64,000 bases of DNA from Fonsecaea monophora (taxonomy: Eukaryota; Ascomycota; Eurotiomycetes; Chaetothyriales; Herpotrichiellaceae). The stretch lies in the NCBI RefSeq assembly GCF_001642475.1, contig NW_019173946.1, forward strand, positions 124,001 to 188,000, given 5' to 3'. The notes under the pieces are model-generated. The model was not told where the DNA came from. It worked only from the letters and a program-made list of their open reading frames with translations, and ran no database searches. Position numbers and translations under genes: made by a program. Below are positions 56,531-64,000 of this stretch, piece by piece; within the stretch, counting starts at the first letter, position 1, and each line of letters starts with the position of its first letter.

Positions 56531-57850
56531 CCGTACCACGAAGCGCCATTCCTTTCTCTGAGCGTTCAAGCTCGCCAACTATATCATAGAGAAGCAGTTG
56601 GCATCTACACCAAACGGGTGACGGAGCTGTCAGTGAGCATGACGGAATGAGACTGCGAAACTCCTCGCTGGAACATACAATCATTCACCGTGGTTGACTC
56701 CAATTTGTGGTAGAGGACCGTGCAACAGAAGGTTCTCACGACTGCTTCTACCTATCACTCTCTCACGCACACCCGCTGCATATCATAGCTGCAGTCCTGC
56801 GTGGTGGTGAGATTGTTCTCATCCAATGTATACTATTACACACTGCGGGGTGTTATATTCCTGCTCTTGTCAAAAAGCACCAGCAGCATCTGGCGGCGCA
56901 AGGGCTTTTGATATTTTAGGGGTGGAAATACAGATCTTTACGAACTTGAAGCTGAATGAAATGATTTACCAAACTACTTCTGTTTATTTCCCTGCAAGCC
57001 TTTGATTATCTCTGCTCAATTACTTGTAATACAACTAACTTTGGTGCTTTTTAATCCATAGTGTTCTTTTCTCTATGAGACTGTTAGGTTGTGCATGACC
57101 TGCAATTGTCTTGTGTGCTTAGATTCCCCCATGCACCCTGGTGGTAACAGCCACCCCATGACTATACGGAGGAGATATATTAAGCCTGCGCGATAGTATC
57201 TATGAGCATACAGGCACAACTTGCCCAGTAATCCGTGGACAGTTTACTTGAATGTCATTATACCCGCTGATTAGGTATCTACTTTTGTTGTGCTAAAATC
57301 GTTCTACAGTACCGCTGTGCATGCAAGTCTGTACATGTGCGTATACACCAGCACCCCAGCCACGACCAAACGACACCAAGCAGTGGGCGCTGACAGACAG
57401 ATATACTAACTGACTCACTCCCCGTACTTCCCCTCTTTCCTGGCTGACTGGCTGTGGACATACCCTCGCAGTGAGACCCTGCGTGACGTTCGTCTTGTCA
57501 GGCAACAGCCTCGTCGATCACTTGCATCATATGGAACCAACCCGGCCCCGTGCTGGGATTTTCTGGGGGAACGTCATACGACTTACAGCTCACAACTCAT
57601 GCAACGAGTATCGAGTAACTCTCCTAGTCCTGGTCTGCTAATTAATGATAGGATAGGATAGGTCTTGCTTGCTTGTATACCTATCACTACCCATCACTAC
57701 TACTGCCTCCCTATGGTGTCCATGTACATCCATGCCGACGGAGTGTTGGGGTATGGTCATCTCAGATTGAGACGGAGCAAGCAAGCAATCAAGCAAGCAC
57801 GTAGTATATCCTCCTAGTAGTGCCTCTTCTTCGCACCGGTGCCACCGCAA

Positions 57851-57868
57851 CAGTGACAGTGACAGTGA
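57851..57868. repeat. (CAGTGA)3 repeat
   Basis: Three perfect hexamer units inside the gene-free block. Confidence 0.7.
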
Positions 57869-58242
57869 CATGCCTCCCATATAGTCAGTGAGTGTTGAAG
57901 AGGGGGATTGTCGAAAGATCGACATTCAAAGACGTAAAACTCGCCATTGCCCCCATTTTTACTTTTTTCCCGCCACTCCCTCTGGTGGTCAATCAGAATG
58001 TGGGATTATTGGGTGGGAAAGTGGGAAACTCTTGCCCACGAGGTGATGGTTTGGTCTGATCTGGCTTTTTTCGTCTTTCTGGCTTGTCTGTTGGGGGGGT
58101 TTTGGCGTTGCCCATGCCGCAAACCATGGGATTTGCGATTATCAGCCATGGGAGAAATTGTGGGATTGTGATTGTTTCATCTTCATCTCCATCTCTTTCC
58201 ATCGGCATCGAAATCGACATTGACATTGCGGTTGCCATAGCT

Positions 58243-58267
58243 ATCCATCCATCCATTCATCCATCCA
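58243..58267. repeat. ATCC tetranucleotide repeat
   Basis: About six ATCC/CATC units with one substitution, inside the gene-free block. Confidence 0.7.
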
Positions 58268-59010
58268 CACAGACAGGGCCTTCTAGAGCCCCTTTTTTTC
58301 TCTGTTTCAGTACATCACATCACATCACCAAAAAAGCAAAAATGTCGCCTCTTCCTCTCCTCGACCCTCGATCCCTCCCTTCCCACGCCCTTATGTATGG
58401 ATAGCCAGGATTTCTCCCATCCAACCAATGGCCGATGGGTGATAACATAACTCCTTGTTGGTAGGGGGTCGGGTTTGGAAGCTGAGAGATCTCCTGATTA
58501 AGATCAGGTGATTGACAGATCGGGAGGGAGGCAAGAGAAGGAGAAAGATTCAGAAAAGCACCCTGTGTGAGTGCGTCTCTGTGTGTGAACTGACCCCGAC
58601 AAGCATCTGACGGCGATGATGTATGCGTGGTTCCTTGTTCTTCGATCCCTCCTGGGCGTCGTCCAGTCTAGGATGGGGTGGTCGGTCACCCACCTTTGCC
58701 TCCCCCTCCCATCTCCTCCGTCATTGCTCAGCCGCACGGTCCCTTCGATCTGCGACGTCCAGAGAGCTCAGGCTGATTCTTTTCTTGATGCTCCTTTCTC
58801 CTCTCTCGTGACAGGTCAGTACCTCTCACCCCTTTCGTCGTTCGGTCCCTCGATTCCTCCTACCTAGCACCCCAGGCAGATACCTACCAAGAGCCTCCTC
58901 TCCTACCGATTTACAGACATTTCGAGACCCTGCCGCATCACTCTTGAGGGATAGTCTCTCTATACGAGCGTGTAGCTCACTATCTCCCTGTGATGGCTCG
59001 CTGCCTCTAG

Positions 59011-59028
59011 ATCGAGATCGAGATCGAG
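59011..59028. repeat. (ATCGAG)3 repeat
   Basis: Three perfect units followed by a CGCGAG variant, inside the gene-free block. Confidence 0.7.
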
Positions 59029-61013
59029 CGCGAGGGCGATGCGAGGGGTATACGATTCATTGTCGTTAGCTTTCCTTCCCAGTTTCACACCCAGTCAAAA
59101 GGAGACAGACAACCACACACACATAACCTTCTCCGCAGTAGAAATTCAGAGGGTCTGGACTGGTCATCGACATCATCCTCGCCACCCTGTCCCGCTCCGT
59201 CGACGCCATCGGGAGGGATGAGGGTTGTAAGGGTTATAAGGACTCCCACCGATGTCATCATCTTTGCCAGTGGTAGTTCCAATATTCTCCGACGCGTGGC
59301 GACACCTCTGACGATCACTCCCGTTGAGCAGTCCGTGGCAGTCATGGCAGTCAAGGGGCCGGGACGCCTGTGCCCGCGTTAAATGGGAAGGTGTCTGTGT
59401 CTCGCAGCGGGTGATCATCCTCTTCGAATCCACGATTGTCGTCAGACCTCATCCTCGCCTCCACACAGTCAGATACTGCACATGGTAACCCCTATCTAAC
59501 CCACCTTTTACCAACGTCCATCGCCCTCCCACCCCTTCTCAGGGAACAGGCCTCGCACAGCCGCATCATATCAACATCTCAGCTGTGCCGACGCTGATAT
59601 CGAGGGCTTGAAACCCATCTCCATCCCTTATTACATACTGGTAGGATTGATCTGTCCCTGCTCTTGACAGGATGTGTCTCGAATCTTGTAACTCGTCACT
59701 GCTCAGTCTCCAGTCCCTGAGTTCCAGCTGTGAACCTGGGACAGCTGAAATGACTGGTCCCACCAAAAATGCCTCAGACAACCAGGACATCCAGTGTGGA
59801 TGGGATGCTTTTGATACAAAATTAGGTGCCCACCCCACCATTTCCCTGCCGAGACACCATTGACGCTGTACCTACCTGGCTGCCTGCCTTCTTGCTTTGA
59901 AGGTAATATTGCGGGAAGTGATGACGGCTGGCTTGGACCTCCTTGAGAGAACACTCACGGGTGATAATGCATCCACCATCCGCAATCCACAAGGGAATCC
60001 ACAAACATCCACATCCACATGTACACTCACGCACTCTTGCTCTGTCTAAAGAACTTACCAATACCCAGCCACCGTCAACAGACTTTCTGGAATCCTTTTC
60101 CATCCAGCGCAGAAAATGGAAATGCCTCCACATTTCAATTCCGGTCGAGTCGATCTTTCTTCCCACGCCACACCAGCTCAGGCCGTAACAGGTCCCCATA
60201 TCTCCATCGATTTACCAACGAGGAGTATTCCCACTTTCCTCGCTCTGTTGCCATCCAACTAGCATTGTCGACCATGCATCTCACATTCCCTGAGCTGCGC
60301 GACGACAATGTGATGAAGAGAAAAGCCATCATCGGAGATAGCACCCATTCCTTGATCGATTCAGCCATTAATACATCCGTGGGTAGTAAGGAAAGGTATC
60401 CGCTCATGAGACTGATGCTGTGACACGGCCACAGGGGGTGATACTATGATGCCATCCAGGGCCACTATCGATGTCGATGAATCAACCCGAACCCCTTTCA
60501 CGGGACTGACTGCGAATGCATAGATGTTGACAAATTACAGATCTTCCCAAAACCTGCCTACCCCCTCGCGGACACATATTGGACTTCTCCAACTCAGAAC
60601 CACACTTATTATTAATTACCTATGGTCAAAGATATCCGGATTGGGAATGATCAGCTCCACTTCACCCACGAATCAGCGACAAATACCCTGCGCCAGGGTA
60701 TGGTTGATACAGCGCTATACAAGCAGTCATAATGAATGGGAAAAATACCAGATGACGTGTGCGATGAAGGTTTCCGAATACTGTACGGGCGTGCAATACT
60801 AATTGAATATGAGCAGGGGCTTCGTGCAAAAAGATAGACTTTGAATTAATAAACCTCCTTCTGCGATTACAGCATAGTTACAATACGACGAGGCCGTGGC
60901 ATGTCTGCTAGGTAAATGTTGTTGTTTCAACACATATTACCGGCCGTAGTTCTCCTCAAAATGGCCCTCTGCCGATATTCAGCAAAGCGTGTGCATATAG
61001 AAAAAGCTCGATT

Positions 61014-61988
61014 TTAGTCCATATACTTTTTCAAAAAGGCCAGCGCCTTTTCGGGGTGGCGGCCGAACCAGTTGTAGCCGTCTTCGAAGCGTTTTGTCGT
61101 GCCTTCAATCCAGTACAGTTCCTTGTCGCGGCTGGCCAGAGCGTCGAAAGTGCTCTGGGCGTCGGACGGGTTCTCGATAATGGCGTCGTCGTGGACCTGC
61201 CACATGAGAACGGGGAGTTTAACATTAGGCGCCCACAGCTTGCCGGACATGTCAGCGGCGGGGAAGCCTCCCAGCTTGAGGAGCTCCAAATCGATGAGTT
61301 CCTGGTACTGGCTGATACCTTGGGCGCCGGACAGCTTAGAAAACACGGCCGACATGTTGGGAACGAGGGGGCTACACATGCAGCGAATATCGTCGAAAAG
61401 CTCGGGCCGCTTGGTAATGGCCGCATATTGAGAGATACCACCCAGGCACTGACTGAACAAGGCCTTTTTCATGCGGCCGAGGCGAGGGTGCATGTCGACG
61501 AAGCGCTTCACGCCGACGCAGTCGCGCCACTCCCACTGACCGATACCGGACACTCCGCCGTTGGCCGCGCCGCTCTGACCGTGATTGCGAAAGTCGTACG
61601 TCAAGACATTGTAGCCTGCGTCGGTCAGGTGTTTGTACTGAACGACAAAGTCAATCTCGACGGGCTCGATAAACTCGCTCCACGGCGGGCCCATGTGACC
61701 TGGATAGCCGGCCCGGCACATGGGCAACGCGTGGTTGAAGATGACCAGCCGGTCACTCTCGCCGCCACGAGCAGGGATGTACCACGCCTCGAGGGGTGTC
61801 CCATCATCCGACTGAATGGAAAGGTCATGCCACCCCTCCATGCCGTACTCGTCCGGGTTCTTAAAGATGAAGCTGCGTGGCATCTTGACCATGCCTGCCA
61901 GCGCCTTGACCTTGGCGTGATCTTCGGCCGAAATGGCCTTTTCCTGCGCCTGCGCCGTTTGCATTCGTTCTTTCGAAATCCCTGTCAT
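61014..61988 (-). CDS. Alpha/beta hydrolase with cysteine nucleophile
   Basis: A single exon, 324 residues. The fold runs from LSIQSDDGTPLEAWYIP through LVIFNHALPM (oxyanion strand), NVLTYDFRNHGQSG and the nucleophile elbow FSQCLGGISQ, where Cys181 replaces the usual Ser and fits dienelactone-hydrolase-like elbows. The last third shows LPVLMWQVHDDAI (acid residue strand) and FEDGYNWFGRHPEKALAFLKKYMD, typical of a fungal group of uncharacterised hydrolases. No signal peptide is seen. The frame is open upstream only via a GTG; ATG 61988 is the first in-frame ATG. A 13-base tandem array sits 126-222 bases upstream. Confidence 0.85.
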   Translation of the reverse strand: MTGISKERMQTAQAQEKAISAEDHAKVKALAGMVKMPRSFIFKNPDEYGMEGWHDLSIQSDDGTPLEAWYIPARGGESDRLVIFNHALPMCRAGYPGHMGPPWSEFIEPVEIDFVVQYKHLTDAGYNVLTYDFRNHGQSGAANGGVSGIGQWEWRDCVGVKRFVDMHPRLGRMKKALFSQCLGGISQYAAITKRPELFDDIRCMCSPLVPNMSAVFSKLSGAQGISQYQELIDLELLKLGGFPAADMSGKLWAPNVKLPVLMWQVHDDAIIENPSDAQSTFDALASRDKELYWIEGTTKRFEDGYNWFGRHPEKALAFLKKYMD

Positions 61989-62843
61989 ACTTTTGCTGGT
62001 GCGGTGAATTTGGTGTTTACTGAAGGTTGGCTCGCTTGTTGGGAGGTGTACAAGTTGAAATAGAAAAGCTATCGACGAGGGAACAGAGGTATCGTTATTA
62101 TGAATTAAAACTCGCACTTCGGGCTAGCACTTCGGACTAGCACTTCGGACTAGCACGTCGGACTAGCACGTCGGGTTAGCATGTCGGGTTAGCACGTCGG
62201 ATTAGCACGTTCAGATCAGACTAATGATTGCCTACTTCAGCTGGTGATTAGTTAGGTCCTGATGAGATACTCCCAGTAGTTCTTCCCGGAACACCCCAGA
62301 CGATAAGACTCTCAGATCGCTTGACGTGACGATTGTCCACGACGTCATAGCACAGTGACAAATCCAGCCGTCGAGTAGCAGAATTATGACTGGTGCTTGA
62401 TAGTAAGGTAGAAATTTGTCGGCCTGAGATTTGCGGGTAAGTCTATACTATACGACTCCGTAATATCCGTTTGTCAGCCGAAAGGGTGAAATAGCCTCCC
62501 ACTGAAATCTGTTTAACAAGTTGTCGTGAGCGCGCTGAGCTTGATGAGTTAGCAGGATCTCGATTCGCGGAGAGCTTTCCAGACATCGCGAATGTCAACA
62601 ATCTCGAAGTGAGGAAGCTAGCGTGCTGTTCACTTTCACAGAAGGACTTTCGTCGTTGCCTGGACCATAACCAGTAATGTCACCGTCATTTTTTGATCCC
62701 TTAGGCCTTCAGACTAGGCCGAGGCAGACGACAGTGCTGGGACGATGTTAATCAACTGAACTTTGGATTCGGTGTCATTGACCGTTTCTAGCTAGCAAAC
62801 CAATATCATCAAATCTTCCGTGATTCGAGCTAATCATGATCAT
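61989..62843. other. Promoter region of the hydrolase, with tandem array
   Basis: It lies between the hydrolase start and the end of the second Zn2Cys6 regulator. It contains the 13-base array (62114-62210); the rest shows nothing recognisable. Confidence 0.5.
62114..62210. repeat. 13-base minisatellite upstream of the hydrolase
   Basis: Seven full units and a partial eighth, starting at 62114, 62127, 62140, 62153, 62166, 62179, 62192 and 62205. Consensus GCACKTCGGRYTA: the gene-proximal units read GCACTTCGGACTA, the distal ones GCACGTCGGGTTA or close variants. Every unit keeps GCA, TCGG and TA. Confidence 0.9.
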
Positions 62844-64000
62844 TTAGGTGCTTGATTCACTAAATTGAATCTGATTCCAAACAGTATTGTCCTCCACGGA
62901 GGCTGCCTCAACTGTTGGGCCTACCTTGAGAGCTTCCGTCGGATCTGTATTCGTCACGTCAGGTACCTCATTTATCATGCTCAGCCAGTACGTCTCGTCA
63001 AAGTCAGTGGTTGATGGCTCAAGATGTGGAGATGGTTGAGTGGCAGTCGTAGGTATGGTTCTTGCATCCACACTCGTGTCAAATGTCCAGCCACTACCGG
63101 TAGATAAAGATGTTGGAGCACCCCATACTGGCTCTTGCTGATTATGTTCTTGCGATTGTGGAAGCGGCAGATGTGATTGCTGTTCTGACAAGCTATCGCC
63201 CATCACATCAACTCCAGAATCTTGTGCGAAATTTCCGGGCTCGGTGGCTACGGCCTTTTGAAGATACCATGTAGCAGTACTGCGCTCCAGGCGCATCTGT
63301 AGAACATTGTAACACTGGCTGAGAATGGTGAGACCAGAGCGTGCGATTGGGCTGTATGAATGCATTGCACTCAATCTGTTCATAGCTTGTTGCAGGATAG
63401 AATCAATCTTCGCCATAACTGCGCTGTCCATTTGTGGTAAATACCTAGCCGTTACAACCGAAAGCAGTAGTGATGCGTCGATGGTGTAGAAGGACAGGCC
63501 AAAGAATTTGTACTGGTGTGGTCTGGCCATTATAAATGATCGATGTTGTGAGTCTAATATCACGATCGAAGCTTGTAATGCGGCGCGCCGACTCTCGGCC
63601 CGGTACTTTATGTGAGGACGGTGCAATGCCACTAGCATTAGATTGGCCTTTGTGAGAATATCCTCTCTCTGATAACGTAAGTATGGGTATTGATCATCCC
63701 ATGACAAGTCAGGGTTCTCGTATCGAAGTGTAAGTGGCAGCCTTCCCATGATGAGGTGCACCTGGTCATGAAGCTGCTGAACCACAGAGTAATCTATTGA
63801 CCAAGGTCTATCGGCTTTCTGCCCTTTCGCAGCATGCCACACGTTCGAGAGTCGGTACAGGAATAGGTTGCTGGAGACAGTGTTGGGCCTGTCCCGTCCC
63901 CCAATAACTTCTGGAGAGCCTGGGACACAGCTGGAGGGGTCTGGCGGGATGTTGCACTCAATTGGTTCCTCCACATCGCAATCATCAGGATGGATAGCCC
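62844..64000 (-). CDS. Zn2Cys6 transcription factor, C-terminal part (5' partial)
   Basis: The frame enters from the right edge: ...SIHPDDCDVEEPIECNIPPD, matching the H-D-x-D-C-D-V-E-x-P block in the middle homology region of fungal Zn2Cys6 regulators, then LFLYRLSNVWHAA, LHDQVHLIMGRLPLTLRYENPD, ILTKANLMLVALHRPHIKYRA, SFYTIDASLLLSVVTARYLP and a Ser/Thr/Gln-rich disordered C-terminus. The zinc cluster must lie beyond 64000. The Met shown by an open-frame search at 63974 is a GTG inside the gene. Target genes are unknown; the neighbouring hydrolase with its tandem array is an obvious candidate but unproven. Confidence 0.85.
   Translation of the reverse strand, partial: AIHPDDCDVEEPIECNIPPDPSSCVPGSPEVIGGRDRPNTVSSNLFLYRLSNVWHAAKGQKADRPWSIDYSVVQQLHDQVHLIMGRLPLTLRYENPDLSWDDQYPYLRYQREDILTKANLMLVALHRPHIKYRAESRRAALQASIVILDSQHRSFIMARPHQYKFFGLSFYTIDASLLLSVVTARYLPQMDSAVMAKIDSILQQAMNRLSAMHSYSPIARSGLTILSQCYNVLQMRLERSTATWYLQKAVATEPGNFAQDSGVDVMGDSLSEQQSHLPLPQSQEHNQQEPVWGAPTSLSTGSGWTFDTSVDARTIPTTATQPSPHLEPSTTDFDETYWLSMINEVPDVTNTDPTEALKVGPTVEAASVEDNTVWNQIQFSESST

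Larger units (their letters stand above)
56531..61013. other. 4.5-kb block without a recognisable gene
   Basis: Both flanking genes end towards it. It contains several short simple repeats: CAGTGA x3 (57851-57868), ATCC/CATC runs (58243-58267), ATCGAG x3 (59011-59028), and C/T-rich tracts on the plus strand at about 58340-58400 and 58690-58870. All frames are short (under 140 codons) and lack family signatures. A non-coding transcript, a very long 3' UTR or a lost gene are possible. Confidence 0.5.

Overview
The window is nuclear DNA of a filamentous ascomycete (Pezizomycotina). The signs are single genes with their own promoters on both strands, short GT-AG introns (mostly 50-180 bases) and typical fungal families: two Zn2Cys6 regulators, Ctk1-type kinase, Gal80-like protein, PMP47-type carrier, Spc3 and Ssl2. 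The protein content would fit a eurotiomycete such as a black yeast (Chaetothyriales), but that placement is inference. Coding coordinates run from first to last coding base including introns; exon limits that I worked out are given in each entry.

Layout. 1-5 kb: 3' part of a secreted phospholipase C-type phosphoesterase, divergent from a Ccc1 vacuolar iron/manganese transporter, then a broken SR-protein-kinase relic. 5-15 kb: a Dal5-like anion transporter, a malonyl-CoA-synthetase-like acyl-CoA ligase ending in a PTS1-like tripeptide, a Zn2Cys6 regulator with a GC-AG intron inside its zinc cluster, and a GNAT acetyltransferase. 15-25 kb: a small membrane protein divergent from Spc3, an atypical SDR, a large unknown protein and the CTD kinase Ctk1. 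27-35 kb: a compact housekeeping block of RFC3, ARPC3, TRM6, a HAD hydrolase, a 95-residue membrane protein and a peroxisomal ATP-carrier homologue. 37-48 kb: a metallophosphoesterase and nucleotidyltransferase-like gene 11 bases apart tail to tail, then a Gal80-like oxidoreductase, a monocarboxylate-type MFS transporter, an aldo-keto reductase and a PRISE-type reductase. 48-57 kb: Ssl2/XPB helicase, a short membrane protein, a CID-SR splicing/transcription protein and a small Ser-rich protein. 56.5-61 kb: about 4.5 kb with no recognisable gene. 61-64 kb: an alpha/beta hydrolase with a Cys nucleophile, preceded by a 13-base tandem array, and the 3' part of a second Zn2Cys6 regulator running off the right edge.

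How the genes fit together. Most are unlinked housekeeping genes (replication, transcription, tRNA modification, secretion, actin). Two neighbourhoods look functionally assembled: transporter + acyl-CoA ligase + regulator at 5.1-13.3 kb (uptake and CoA activation of an organic acid), and Gal80-like + MCT-like transporter + aldo-keto reductase at 40.0-44.9 kb. Both are hypotheses. I found no CRISPR, rRNA, convincing tRNA or intact transposon, and no clear-cut new system. The strongest unusual signals are the kinase relic, the 13-base promoter array, the large gene-free block, the GC-AG intron and the overlapping gene ends.
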